Origin: Apostichopus japonicus
Taxonomy: Eukaryota; Echinodermata; Holothuroidea; Aspidochirotida; Stichopodidae
Assembly (NCBI RefSeq): GCF_037975245.1
Contig: NC_092563.1
Coordinates: 24,830,960-24,894,959 of the forward strand
Direction: 5' to 3'
DNA length: 64,000 nt
Part shown: positions 1-13,410 of the stretch, piece after piece
Layout of the letters: each line of letters starts with the position of its first letter
Position numbering within the stretch: the first letter of the stretch is position 1
The notes under the pieces: generated by a model
The model's input: the letters and a program-made list of their open reading frames with translations, nothing else
What the model was told of the DNA's origin: nothing
The model's database searches: none
Translations under genes and position numbers: made by a program

Positions 1-783
1 ATACGAAATTTTTTGATAATGCCATAAAATATCCCATGTGTCTCGTTTTGTGTGCGTATATGTCTGTGTCCCCAGTTCGGTTTTGTTAAAATACTGAACT
101 CATTAGCGGTATACAGTAAACACCGCAACATGTGATTTACACGCTACCCTATTGTAGCAACGATCTTACTATAGTATGTAATATCATACAGCATTGCCTG
201 TGTTTCCACCAACTTCTTAACAACATTCTTAAGAATTTTCATTTTAATCCATGCTTGGTCGATAATTTCGTCATCATTTATATAACTTTTTGCAAACGTG
301 GTATCACGATTGAATGATCGGCTGTCTTCATAAGATGAAATTAAAGTACCAGAGATCTATACTCTCGTATAACACTACAAACAGAATCATAACGGTCATA
401 TTAACCATCTCTGGAGGCCTTTTGTATGCTACCCTTACCAGCCACTCACTCCCTCCCCCAGCCACCAACACTATAGTAAGTTTCGCAGTCAAACCCCAAA
501 TGTAAACCTTGGGGTATATCTTGCATGGAAGTGTTTACGGAGGACCCTTGACCATCTGATCCCTTGACCTTGGGGTCAATATATGCTTATTTAACTTGTG
601 TGTAGGCACTGCCCGTTTATAAACAGCTATATTTATAGTATCTAGTGATTTACAAGTAGAAGAAATGAAACATCTTCCTTCATATTCTTCTATTTATGGA
701 TAGAATATTTTCCCATAAGTTATCTTTTTTTTTCGGTTCAAACAAACTGCCTTGAATGAAACGCACGTAGATAGCGTAACAAT

Positions 784-1036
784 ATGGTTATTTCTCCTGC
801 ATCTGAAAATAATTATAAATTTAAACTTGAAACGATTGCGAATCAAGAGCTGTCTGGAAACGATATATGCGATATTATCAAAGAGATAATTCGGCGTTTT
901 GACACTATACGTATACGGAAAACACCCACTGTTTTGATTGTCATTATAACAGGAACGCTAGTTTATTTTGAGATTTGGCAGAACTTGTTTGCTTATTGGA
1001 TAAAGATGTCTCTAACAGCTCACCGCCGAAAGGGAT
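784..1036 (+). CDS. candidate first coding exon of a membrane protein
   Basis: An ATG at 784 has A at -3 and G at +4. It opens 84 codons that run into a strong GTAAGT donor at 1037, so the exon would end in phase 1. The predicted peptide has a charged N-terminal half (about residues 1-50, with a basic RRFDTIRIRK stretch) followed by one hydrophobic segment (about residues 50-72, TVLIVIITGTLVYF) and a basic flank, as expected of a type II or tail-spanning membrane protein. I do not recognise the family and found no partner exon downstream. It could be a chance open frame. Confidence 0.25.
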
Positions 1037-1044
1037 GTAAGTAA

Positions 1045-3680
1045 ACGTATATTCTGTCAAGCAAGAAGAAAAAAAAACCCCTCACATCGAGACATTTAAG
1101 TAATTACAAGGACTTTTCTGTAAACGCCGAAGGTATTTATTACCTAAACGACAAGAGAATAGTGACGTCATATGGCTTAAATACATTCGTAGTAGCAAAC
1201 AGTACGTCGTGTATTCTCATGAGCCGCCGGTAAAACTTGGTACTTATATGCTATAGTTTGTTATAACCGTCTGATCGTCGAGTGTTTGAATATTCCAATT
1301 CATGACTGTTAAAGGCAAATTTTGGCTGATAACGTGCAATTTATGCATGACGTTTGTGACGGAAAAATCTGCATTATACAGACTATAGCTTCGTTTAAAA
1401 AAAAAAAAAAAAAATTACAAATAATTTCACAAAAATCGTGAAACTGATGTGGAATGAATAAGACATATGGTTTCCCATACTGCATGGTGAAAAATGTTGT
1501 TTTTAAAGAAATAAATATTAACAATGAAGCGAATGCGGGACTTAATTCAATTATAACTACAAGGTCAAATTGTAGACGAATTGAACATTTCCACCTATAT
1601 AATTACCGTTATTACTGGTGAAACGCATGCAAGAACGCACAAAGATACAGCCTCTTTTCCAGCAGAAAACTTAACTCATACTTATTTAGTGATGCATTGT
1701 AGAGATACCAGGTGTAGGGTTTCTGCAATCCACCTCCCCACCCCTCCCCTCCCCTCACCATACCACAAAGTGAGTGAAATTTTTTTCCAAGCTTAATGTT
1801 TCTTACCATTAGTGTCATGCATACCAACCGTTTTTAAACCGACACCCCACCCCAGCCAATACAGACGTGTCCACGCCTCTCACCACACAATTGTATGGAA
1901 GAGTTTTATCACTTACTTTCTAAGTACCATGCATTCACTTACTGTCGTACATAGCACTCCCACCTATGGCAACCACTGCGTTGCAAGAGCAGGTCCACAG
2001 CTCTGCAACATTCTCCCCTTACATTTAAAGAACGATCCATAAATTGTCAACTTTTTCAGAAGAGACTTAAGTCCTTCTTATATTTCAAGCTTATCCAAGC
2101 TTGTAAAGTAATGTTTTGATAACTGTTATGTAGTTTACTGTGTACCTTGCTCTCTATAGCGCTTCTGAGCAGTTTCCAAAGGGATACAACCACTATACAA
2201 ATTCCCATTTATTATTGTCATTATTTTTATATTTTTAATCGACACCCTTTCCTACCCCATATCTCGCCGTGTCCTTATTTTATGACTTGGATCATATCGT
2301 TGACCACCCCTCCCCCTATCTCTCCCCACTTATGCATCTTATGCAGAAAACGTCCTTTGTCAGTAGTTTCGACATTTCAGATACGAAAGGAAAAAAAAAT
2401 ACTTTTAGAATTATTTGCCCAGTTTCTGCAGATCAATAGTGACAAAATCCTTTCTTTTCGTTTTTCGTCATTACACGAGTAAACTCAGTATACCGTTCCA
2501 ATGACGTCATCAAGTGTTATCCACATATACACTTGAACAGACAAAGAAGAATCATATCAAATGAAACGTGGAAGTTTTACACACTTTTGACATTAAATGT
2601 AATTAAAGTTGTAGTAAAACATTGAATATTACGTCATTTGAGAAGAGAAACACAAAGAAAAAAGAATCGAAAGCACCACAATGAGAATAAGAAGGAAGAG
2701 AAAACATTCACAAACAGAGGACAAACATATATTATTCAGCCTCATAAGTCTCTAAACTCACCAACTATATAAATCAAAAGTAGTAGTGTTTGCCTTTTTC
2801 TCCCTGAAAGAATCTCTCTCTTTCACCAGCAAATAGCACATCGTGACATGGAAGCCCTTGCTGTGAATGTAAATAAAGTCTCAGTGATAACATGAGATGC
2901 ATTTTCTTCCTTTTAAGTTGAAGAACGACGTCTAAGCATCCGACAAAAAAGAAGGGTCTCTTGTATTCTGGAAGAACACATGACTCTTGAGCATTTTGTT
3001 TACTATTTAACAATTCGCCTTTCTGACCATACGTGCTGCACTAGAATGCCTCGGAAAGATGTTAGGAAAGGTTAGGAAAGGTATACAATGGCCTATATAT
3101 TTATCACACGTATATAGATACCGAAGTGTAATAGAGAATGTTAATGAACTTGTTCTTCACATCATATTTTTATTTTAATTTTATTAGTCGTACCTCCTTT
3201 TGTATGTATATAGAAACTATACACGCAACCATACAACTCAGGAGTCTTCAAATTCTGGCTGCGTCTGTACCGTACTTACACTGTGTAGCCTAGACATTGA
3301 ACACATGCATAGCTCTTGAAAGCTTAAAGGAGTTGCAGAATTGTTGCTAAGCGAGCATGCATATCGTTTTGGCATAGTGTCGAAGATTTTTGCTATACTT
3401 CAAACACTATACTCAATAAATTATTTTTAAAAAAAGGAAGCAATTTTCCTCACGACATCAAGTTGCAGTTGACAAACAAAAACCAGTCACCCGCCTGAAA
3501 GACAGCCATGTTTGACCCGAGTCCACCTTTCTTCTCTGCTAATAGTTTACAGAACTGCTCCCATACGTTGGACGAAGTCACACCCTCCCCACCCCACCCG
3601 GCAATCCCCTTACCCCAAAGAATAATAGTAATAGAGGGCGCATCTTAAAAGGGTTTTCTTCGAACAGAGTTTGAGTGGTA
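1045..3680. other. non-coding stretch, no gene seen
   Basis: AT-rich DNA with an A-homopolymer near 1398 and pyrimidine-rich patches near 1730-1760 and 2300. Short frames on both strands lack convincing splice sites or recognisable motifs. Confidence 0.5.
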
Positions 3681-3991
3681 TCAGTTTCTTGGCACTGTTG
3701 TACGAGACGAATAAAATGCTCTATTAATATTATCGGCAGCAAGACCTCCATCTCCACACATAAACGGGTCAACAGGCACACTGCTACTCGTCGAAGTTAG
3801 TAGCCAATTACCCAATCCTTCAGACGCACTAGAGAGGGCGCCCTTAAAGCGTTCTGACATCGTCTTCCGGTCTGTGTCAGGTGACTTGGACTCGTTCGAC
3901 TTGCCTTTCATATCTTTGTCTTTCCTGTCTGTTAACGATTTTTCCGGAGATCCTTTCGCTGGTACCTTGTCATAATTGTGTTTTGATTCAC
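3681..3991 (-). CDS. terminal coding exon of unrecognised gene
   Basis: It is 311 bp, open from the acceptor to TGA, and encodes a hydrophilic tail rich in Lys, Ser and Asp followed by a Ser/Thr-rich end. Confidence 0.5.
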
Positions 3992-4297
3992 CTATAGAAA
4001 CGGACAATAAAATATCATTTTATTTAAATTATAAAATCGTTAAAAAAAAATAAACGCAATCATTTAATAAATAGTTAGAACAAGTGATGTGCGAAGCTTA
4101 TAATTATATCTAATATAATACTTACATACTTGGGTCAAATAATATCAGGGGAAAGTAACGGAATATGGCTGGAAATTTGGCTAAAAGCTTCTTCAATACC
4201 AGCCAAAATGTACAAATGAAATTTAACATAATCATTGACAGGAAAGAAGAGAAACTCGTTTTTAATTTAATATTTTTTAATTTTTATTTAATTTTTA

Positions 4298-4342
<45 letters not shown>

Positions 4343-4347
4343 TATAC

Positions 4348-4426
<79 letters not shown>

Positions 4427-4684
4427 CAAATACGGAATGTTAATGGAAGATGGAGAAGAACACCGGTAGAAACATACTTGATAAAAATCCAGATTTTTTT
4501 TCCTTTTGTAAATCATCCTCTTTTTTCCACCAATCATCGTCGGCCGTTTCATCGTCTGATTCGTAGGACGGATCATCTCTATACTCGTAAACAACAGATA
4601 GCTTCTCGTAAGCCATCGTTAAAAGCTCTTTCAAATCTCCCTCAATTGAATAAAGTTCCTCAGCTATAATTCTACAAGTTTTAT
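3681..4684 (-). CDS. 3' part of an unrecognised gene (last two coding exons)
   Basis: Two minus-strand exons join in phase. The first covers 4684-4478: it has a pyrimidine-rich acceptor (TTTTATTTCAG) and a GTATGT donor and ends in phase 1. The last covers 3991-3681, with acceptor TTTCTATAG and stop TGA at 3683-3681. The joined 172-residue segment begins with a helical stretch ([20 protein letters not shown]), then an acidic block rich in D, E and W (near [12 protein letters not shown]), then a Lys/Ser/Asp-rich low-complexity tail and a Ser/Thr-rich C-terminus. The first exon begins in phase 1, so at least one upstream exon is missing; none was found with confidence. A (TA)n array fills most of the intron. 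No family is recognised; a cytosolic or adaptor-like protein with a disordered tail is only a guess. Confidence 0.55.
4301..4423. repeat. (TA)n microsatellite
   Basis: About 120 bp of TA dinucleotide with a few TACA interruptions, lying in the intron of the unrecognised minus-strand gene. The predicted YIYIYI frames are artefacts of this array. Confidence 0.95.
4478..4684 (-). CDS. penultimate coding exon of unrecognised gene
   Basis: The exon is 207 bp and enters and leaves in phase 1. The split Ser codon (A + GT) is completed by the exon at 3991. The protein segment is amphipathic helix followed by an acidic patch. Confidence 0.55.
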
Positions 4685-5584
4685 CTGAAATAAAACAAGA
4701 AATCATAATCCGTTAAGTCACATTTTAATCGATAACAGTTTGCTTTTTGTATATAGTTACCGAATTGACCATTGAGCGGGAATCACTTGTGTAAAGTTGC
4801 TGATTATATGGAATAGCCTCCCCAACTTGTAGATATTACAATGTGTACAGGCTTTGCGTGACATGTGCCAACAACATGCACATTCACTGTAAATTAACTT
4901 TCGTTTTCGAAACTTTCACGCAAATAGACGCCGAAGTGTTAATAACATTTATAGTTGACTGAAGGAAAGAAGAAAAATCTAAAAAAGAAAAAAGAAAAAA
5001 TAAGCTCCATAACTTCCACAATAACGCTAGCACCTGCATTGAAACTTATATTTTACGATGTTGATATAACACCCTGCCTGTATGTGCTCGTTCTTGAATA
5101 GGTGTTACAAATCCTTTCTTCGACGATGTGCTAAATGCATTGAACAGCTCGTCACCGACGGTTAATGGGTAAATTTTGTAGGTTGCCGCAGCAGGTTAAA
5201 AACGTTTACAGTGGGTAAATATCGTGCATTCCCAAGGGAAAGGTCAAATAGATCTTTTGTACGTCATCAAACAAGATATTCATCAAGTACATGTACGTAC
5301 ACTGTCACAATGCATCCATCCAAATTGTTAATCTCTGCTTTTGTAAATTGACGATTTTAACATGGAAATAATTCTACCCCAAAAAGGCCTTAAAGTCATC
5401 AGAATAAATCTCGTTCTCAGTGATATTCCATTTTGACGGAAGCTGTTCAAATCTTGTCGATGAAACGTAAACAACAAATATTTAAAAAAATGAATTCGAT
5501 ATACTGAATTATTTTGGTGACGTTGGAAGTACATGAATGTTGTTAGTTAATTACATTATGAAAATTGCCATAGGAAGATTATAA

Positions 5585-5760
5585 TTATTGTCATTATTAC
5601 TGTAATCTTTATATTATTGTTGTCATTATTATTATTGTAATTGTTGTTAATGTGGTTATTTTTGTTGCTGTCATTGTTATTATTGTTGACATTATTTTGG
5701 GGACTGTTATTATTATTATTATTGTCCTTCTTATTTTGGATATTGTTGTAATAACTCTTG
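5585..5760. repeat. imperfect ATT/GTT trinucleotide tract
   Basis: A low-complexity run of ATT, GTT and TTG triplets. The Thr/Ile-rich minus-strand frame across it is an artefact. Confidence 0.75.
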
Positions 5761-8700
5761 TAGTCAATGAGGTTTTATTACTGCTGTTGTTCTTATTATG
5801 AACCTCCAAGTCATAAGCACTCTTTCATTATACTGACATTTTAGAAAATATATTTTGTCGCGAAACTTTAATGAGTATAAATTGCATATATAATTGCACT
5901 TCGGCATTACGTTAAGAATGCGTATTCACGAATCGAATCTAATCTTAGGTGTAGAATAGGCGGTAATCGGTAGTCACTTATTTTGACACACTTGGTAAGC
6001 CATGGTAGAAAGACCTAACGAGAGATCATACGTTTATAAACATTGAGAACGCTGGTAAAAATAAATTAGAAAAGATCTACTAGTCTCAATTTTGTTTTTA
6101 CTATTTTCAATCTGGTATACGTGTGTCTTTTCACATATATATCAATGATTTCTTCCTATAACATAGGCAATGTTTGACTGAACTATTAATTAGCTTCTAC
6201 GAAATCCATAATCTAGCTTTTGTCATCATGAAAAGACGTCAGATTGAAGGTCATTAAGTCAAACGCTCTTTCATCGATATTTTCGACTGTTGTTTGCCGA
6301 TGGCATCGTTGAATTACTTAGCAACGTCATCAGTCAAGCATGCGGTATAATATATCTATACATGTGTTAAGCCTATCCAATGCCTACGGTATAGGAAAAC
6401 TGTGTTAGGATACGTCGCGTATCGGGGTAATTCGGATAGACGTTGACGCTATCTCTCCTAGAGTCTAGGTAAGATATCTAGAAACAAATTTCCTTCGACA
6501 TTCTGTGAAACGTACCCTGAATACCTGTGCCATATAAAACCTACGAGAAGAAATAATGGGGTATAGTTAGCTCCGGCTAGACAGATTAGTTATTTTGTTC
6601 CCGTTGCAGTGCAATTCTAGCCATTTTCAGCAGCTTGTGTTCCACAGCTAAAACGGGTTTTCAAGGTTACTTTATGGTGAATTGTTTGACAGAATGATGC
6701 AACGTATGTCAGGTACACCATACACGTTACATTTACATCATGAAAGATTCACAACATCTCCCTTTCGGTAAATATTTCTTACGGCTTAACGACATACCTG
6801 TAGGCTGTGGTTCTATAAGATTACGTGAAAGGTATGACACGGCTGACATATACTCCTATGTTAGGCAGTTCATTTGTTTTCAATCTACATCTATAACTTA
6901 ACAATTTGCAGAAATTTAAACAACTCCATCGACAACGATTACATTACAACTTACAGGTGTATTCACCATTTCAATGTCGTAATCTCTTTTGGAAAAAATC
7001 ACGAGCTGGGTGAAGCTTAACATATTTCCCTCTTTGTAAAGGTGATATTTGATCTGTTTCTCTGTATTAACATATACATGTGTCTGCCTCTTGATGGTCT
7101 GTAGACGGTCTTGATTAAGACATAAGTAAATTACAACCCACGTTGAATCGATATCAACAAGCAGTTTAATATGCGGTCGATAAGAGCGATACACGCATGT
7201 AGGTGTTATACACCCTCAGAAGCAACGTCCCTGCATATAAATTACTCTATATTTATACAGAAGCGAGTTCAACCATGGAGGTAAAAAAACAGCCAACGTG
7301 TCAGCCCCACTCGAGTTAATGGAGGAATATCCGGTAGCTGGGTCTACAGTTACGAGGAAAACACACAAATCCCTATTATAACGGGACATGGTAGATTAAA
7401 ATATAACTTATAGTCACAACATTAACGTTGGTATGTTGTACATCATAAGGGGGGGGGGGGGATAACCCACTGCTATTTATCAGTCCAGGTTGTGTTTCTT
7501 TCTCACTTTAAACTAGTGTTGAGAAATGACACTTTGAAACACCGGAAACTCATCAAATAATGTGACTGGACTACTAAGTCTAAGACGCAGACCATTTTGG
7601 GCAAGTTCTTCAGAATGATGTATGCAACAGTACAAAGCTCAATAGTACAATTTTATAAGATTTCAAGATGAAGAGCACAGACATATCTTAGTAAGGGCCT
7701 AAGGGTGAAAATGGATGACGGGTGAGGGTGTGGGGGGGGGAGAGGCATATATGTGGGGGAGGGGCGCAGTTGGATACTGTATATAATTAAACAATGAAGT
7801 TATTGTCATATAGCCTATGCTCTATAGAGATCAGTGAGGAATATTTCCAACTCTAAAAGTCGTTTGTGATTTCCCTGGTCGCCAAAAGCAGCCAGAACCA
7901 CAGTTTTATTGATTAAAGGGCACGTATATGTTTCTACTGTGAAATTAAGCGATCGTCCTTACTTCAAGACTTTGAAACACTGCATATAAAGTGTAGTGTC
8001 GATATACAGTGTCGTAGATACGACAATCCTTATTTGCATAGGACACCTGGTTACTATGCGAATACTAGGAATTAACTCTATTACTTAAATAATCAATATT
8101 CTTAAGGTGTTGTTTTTAGCAGAATGCAATACATTTAGTGATAACAAATGGTGACATAAACAGCGTATAAGTTCTGTATGTCAATCAAATCCTAATAGCA
8201 TGAAAAAAAAACCTAGAATTAAATCTCTGAAGGATATTTAAGCGACAAATAATTCCATTCTTTTTCGCCTTTCAATGCCACAACAGGTTAGAAACAATTA
8301 AGTAGTTTGTATCTGCAACGTGAGGATTTTAACCGTCCATAACTGCATTTCTGATACTGTACAAGGCCGTGCATGTACAGTATATGGAAGTACTGCACTG
8401 GACTAAATGATTTGTGGAACGTGCTTTAAGAATGAAGGCCTCAGCTGCGAATAATTCATGCAATAATAATAATATTGTGTGTATATATATGTAATGCAGA
8501 CAATTCCAGCGGTTATCGATCATACAAGCAGTATTTCGAGTATAGGATTTGATCAATTTCTTGACGTGATTCGTTGATTAAATCTCATAAAACTGTATGG
8601 TTCATTATAGCTTTGATTTGGTAACTTTTATTTATGGTTAAAATGAAATAAAGTTTTGTTTTCAAATTTTGTTTGAAATTTCTTTGTTTTGTGTTTGTAT

Positions 8701-8805
8701 TTGCATGTGATTAATACTGATAGAAAACGGTATATACCTGGGACGACGAAATGTAGCAAATCGAATTAAATTCGTTAAAATTACTATTATTATTTTTAAC
8801 ATTAT

Positions 8806-8845
8806 ATCATCGTCGTCGTCATCGTCGTCATCGTCATCGTCATCG

Positions 8846-8891
<46 letters not shown>

Positions 8892-8960
8892 TATCATCAT
8901 TAAAATTAAATAATCATTATCATCATCATCATTATCATCATTAAAATTAAATAATCATTA
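8806..8960. repeat. (ATC/GTC)n microsatellite with a duplicated edge
   Basis: GTC/ATC triplets grade into pure ATC. The right edge carries two copies of a block built from ATTATCATCATT and AAATTAAATAATCATT, a local slippage duplication. Confidence 0.85.
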
Positions 8961-10565
8961 AAAATATAATAATCCTAAAATAAATATTCAATTTAGATTA
9001 TGTGATTAATTGTAAAACTTATCATCGAGCAACATTTGGTTAAACTTATTGAATATGTCGACAAAATTAGAAAAAAATTGACTCTTAATACGTTAGAAAG
9101 TCAATCAATGGTCACAAAATGGTCACTAATGTTCACACTCCCTACTGCATTTTCTTGCCAGCCCTCCTCACATTCTTACCGTCATCATGACTTTCAGTTC
9201 TGTAAATGAAGATCGCTCAATGTCATGGCCGGAAATGACGTAGTAGGTTAGATCATCTGAAAAAGTTCTTCGGAAAACTTTTAATCATGCGATTTCTTAG
9301 CGTACTCACATTTGGCACCATTGCTGCATAATGAACGCTATACTAAGTTATAACATTCATCGCCGCGTTCCAAGCCACTGATATTTAGACTAACTTATGA
9401 CAGATTTAACATTATGTTTACTCACGTACATACCGGATATGAAATAAGTGTTTACTTCCAAGTTATGATGCAACGCATAGAAAACAAAACCTTCGTTCTA
9501 TGTCCACGTAATAACAGCTTATATAATATCCTGCTCAACGAAATTATTTAACATTACATATAAGAATTCGGCTCTACCAGAATGATTAGCCAACTTTTAC
9601 TCCACAGAACCAACGACATTTGACTATAGTCTAAGAAGTCTTAGCCAATAGACAGACAAAGAGAGAGAGAGAAAAAAACACAATAAAAATAGGACAAAAT
9701 GGACCAGCGTAAATATTTATGTTCCTGTAGAGAAAAATAGTTAACAGTTTAACTACCAGCAAATCAGCTACTTGCAACGTTTAATTCACCCACTGGATGC
9801 AGTACTCTTAAGTATAGTATAAAATATAGTACTAACAGAAACGAATAGTATTTAAGACAAACTTTACCAATATAATTATGTGTGCTTAAGTGGAGACAAG
9901 GCTGCACAGCTTTCAGAATGGGAATAAACCTGTATTTATATGTGAAATAGAGTATATCGCAAGCATGTATATGTAGCATACTAGCTGTGTACCATGCACG
10001 CTGTATCGTGTTATTGTTTGTTTGTTTACTGTTCAAAGCAGGAACTATAGTTAACATCAACGCAATGAGTATATATCTGTACAAAATGTTATTTTTTTTA
10101 TACTGGAAATAATAATTTTAGTCAAAGACAAATATATTATTTAGAAATCATCATATTTTCCATTCGAAAAATAAGCAAAGAAGTTATTGATTTTCACTAA
10201 AATTCATTTCAGATTCATATTCTTTATAACTCGGTCTTTACTGTAACATACTAAAACTGGAGTTGCCTATACTGTAACGGTCCATGCTTCTACAAATAAA
10301 CGTTTCCTTATAAGGGAGAATTGTTATAAACTACGGTATATTATGTCATTTTTGTGCAGAGTAGTTTAATGATAAATGTCGATTTTGGTTGTCTTATCAG
10401 TTCGTAAGATATCATAACCAGCACCCACACCAAAATATAATTGCTTGTTTGTATGGTTTCATATTTTCCACTTATTTTATTCATTATTATTTTAACGCTC
10501 GTTCGTTATCAACATTTTCAAACAATTTAGATGAAGCATACATCCAATTAGCCACTACCTATACG

Positions 10566-10982
10566 CAGGGATGAGACTGAGCCAGGAAAAAAAAATCTGA
10601 AATTTATCGATCGAATTTAGAATTTTTTTGTCAGGTAAGGAGGGCTTATATGCAAAATGGTGGACTCTAGATGGAATCTATCACATCACGTAACTCGCCA
10701 AAAAAGTGTGGAATTTCTGCTTGTATAATTTATCCATTAGCTTTTTTGAACCAAAAAAAGGCTTTTTTGCTTGCTTTGTGCTACTTGATTCCACCACTGG
10801 TCAAATTCGGTGTTCCTTCCCTTCACAGTCCAGCATGTTCGGCCAAAAAAAAAAAAAAAAAAAAAAATTAAATAAAAAATAAATAAAAAATAATAAAAAA
10901 CGCGAATTACGAGAAAAAACGCGAAAATGAAAAAAAAAAAAAAATCGGAAATCCGCGTTTCCGCGGAAGAGTCTCATGCCTG
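10566..10982. mobile_element. 417-bp TIR element (MITE-like) with 6-bp target duplication
   Basis: The ends are inverted repeats: CAGGGATGAGACTG at the left, and CAGGCATGAGACTC read from the right. The direct repeat TATACG abuts both ends (10560-10565 and 10983-10988). The interior is AT-rich with long A-runs near 10843 and 10930 and encodes nothing. The CAGG ends resemble hAT, but hAT usually makes an 8-bp duplication; 5-6 bp is seen in some other groups, so the superfamily is left open. Confidence 0.6.
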
Positions 10983-10988
10983 TATACG

Positions 10989-12436
10989 AAAGCACTTCTT
11001 GTCCAAATTGTTGTTAACTCTTCTAACAATTGTATGATCTCCCTTGAATCAAACGATAGGTTCATCAACATAATTAATGAGACAGAACAAGAGAAAATAT
11101 CACTCATTACTTGCATTGTATACGAGCTAACAACAACATTTGCTACAAATTTACTGCAGTAAATTTAGAGCAAATGTTGTTAGCTTCAAGCAGCTGTTTA
11201 AATATTTGGTCACGAATTTCCGGTATTCCAGTATCAATCAAATTGAATTTCAATTGATCAATAGACGACACCTTCCAGTTCCTTGATTAAAAAAAAAAAG
11301 TTCTTCGCCTACAGACACTTTTTGACTTTTTTATATTTTATCCCAAGCAACGAGTAGGTTTTTATCTTTCAAATGAGCCAAGTAAGCGAGAGAGTAAAAA
11401 ACAATTGTATTCGATGGTTGTATATATACAATTAATTAAGCGATATATAATATTCGTCCTTCGGTGATCCTTACATGATCCGATGATTTATTTTTATTTT
11501 TATATCTATACGGGAACTTCAACCCTGGCAACTTCACGTGCAGCTCTCCCATTTACGCTTACGATAGCAACACCGCCCAATAATGATATTAATAAGAATG
11601 ACAATTGAGGATCGGACTATATTGCATGTTGTTAGATTGTTAAGGTCATCAACGGAGAGCGGCCAATATTTTATAAAAGTAAAAAGTCTTTTCAACCACC
11701 TCAGCCCCGGTGAAGATTCGCGTGGAGTATATGAGGGGTAAGAGAGGAAGTTGAGAAGAAGGAGTTGATTCGTAGGCCATGCTCATAAGCCCTTGCTCTT
11801 CTATGGTGATAATTATATTGGGTATATGCTCTCCTCAATGTTATTCAAGTAAAGTGTATATACGCTATCGCTTGCGCGTCATTCAACCAACCTTCCAACA
11901 GTGCTATATATGGATAGCTCCTTTTTCAGCCCGAATTGGTTTAACCTGCTCCATGGATAAAACATGGATGATTTTCCACCACAGATGTCGTACCACACAG
12001 GGTGAAAATAAGCCAGGCCATATGCTAATAGGCGCCTCAAATTAGCCAAACAGCCCCTGAGAACTCTGAGAGAGTATATCTCGAATACAATTATAACACT
12101 CTCGGCCACTTGTTTTTTTTTTCCTTCAAAATATAAACATTTAAGTGGCCCCTGGGCCCTGGCTCTACAGAGAAGCCCGTCAGGCGTCAACCAGGGCCAT
12201 ATCTCACAGAAAGTTACCCTTGTTTACCACGTGAATGTGTTATCACCATTGTGGATGCTTGCCACCACATATTTTATACCAAAAAGGATGTTTTACCAAC
12301 ATGGATGTTTTACCAACATGAATGTAGGCCTACTACCCTAACACAAACATCGCATACGAACCAGATTAAACTACCACACAACAAGTAGCTATATTAACAA
12401 AGAGAAATTTAACTTAACTTTTGAGTTATATTTGAC
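10989..12436. other. non-coding stretch, no gene seen
   Basis: Unique-looking AT-rich sequence. Open frames at 11779-12045 (+) and 11879-12190 (-) overlap and have no recognisable domain. TTTACCAACATG occurs twice in a row near 12290-12320. Confidence 0.4.
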
Positions 12437-13040
12437 GTTATAAACAGTGGCGTAGCTACGGGGGGGCCTGGGGGGCCGAGGCCCCCCCCCCATGAAATCG
12501 GCTGGCCCCCCCCACTGGCCCCCCCACTGGGAATGGGGTAAAAAAAAAACACTCATCAGTGCGATTCGCTAATATTCTTTGTTCAATAATTTGGGAAATA
12601 GAGTTACACAATTTTCTCGTCTGCATCTGGCAGAATAAGAATAATACAATATCTGTAGTAATCATGAGAATGGTCATACAGCATGGCATGGCAATGGTCG
12701 ATGCGACGATTGCGACCATACACCACGAACCTTGTTGTGCTGCGTGATAGCGATATCTGCTGAAAATATGTTCAGTGCTTCCACCTAGCGCAACAATCTA
12801 TCAAAAGATTGGCTCCGTTTGTTCTGAGCCGAGGTATCAGGTATTCATGGGTGGCGATCATGGGGGGGGGGGGGGACGGGGGGACATGTCCCCCCAATAT
12901 TTCAGGTGGGGGATATAGTATCTTATATCCCCCCCCCCAATATTTGGTGGCATAGTTTTTTTTTAAGCATATGTTTTGTATTTTTTTATGATATCGCTAG
13001 TAATTTCAAAATAGAAAATGCTTAGATGCAACTTACAAGG

Positions 13041-13139
13041 CCTGGGAAGTGCCATTTCCAGCGATCTGGGAGGCATTTTCGGCCAAAATTTTCTTTTGCG
13101 CTTCGCGCCAACTCATGGTGGCGCTACGCTTAGAAAGTC
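13041..13139 (+). repeat. palindromic module, copy 1
   Basis: A roughly 100-bp module runs from GGGAAGTGCCATTTCC through ATTTTCTT to TTCGCGCCAACTCATGGTGG and then CGCTTAGAAAGT. Its centre forms a GCGCCA/TGGTGGCGC hairpin. Confidence 0.8.
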
Positions 13140-13261
13140 TGGGTACAAGCTTTGCCCCTCCCTTGACAAATTCCTCGCAAAGCGCCTGTCTAACCGTGTC
13201 ACAATTTGTTACTATATACAGGTGCGTATCCAGGGGGGGGCGTTGGGGGCGCGCGCCCCCC

Positions 13262-13410
13262 GGGTAAGGAAAAGAGGAGAGAAAAAAAGAGAAGAAAAAA
13301 GGGAAAAGGAGGGGGGAAAAAGAAAAGGAGGAGAGGAAGGAAGGAAGGAAGGGGAAAGAAAAAGAAAAAAGAGAGAAAAGATAAAAAAGGAGGGAGTAGA
13401 AGATAGCCAA
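13262..13410. repeat. polypurine tract
   Basis: About 140 bp of nearly pure G/A on the plus strand directly follow a GC-rich palindromic stretch (GGGGGCGCGCGCCCCCC). Frames on both strands here encode only Lys/Glu/Arg or Ser/Phe/Pro low complexity. A shorter version of the same layout follows the hAT-like end at 27848. Confidence 0.8.

Larger units (their letters stand above)
4690..10559. other. non-coding stretch with microsatellites
   Basis: Nothing gene-like is supported here. It holds an ATT/GTT-rich imperfect trinucleotide tract near 5585-5760, G-runs near 7449 and 7733, and the ATC repeat annotated separately. Upstream exons of the gene at 3681-4684 may lie here unseen. Confidence 0.5.

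Noticed and set aside
4165-4594. Open frames encoding YIYIYI repeats, also at 19-24 kb, 41 kb and 51 kb
   Set aside because: They are translations of (TA)n microsatellites.
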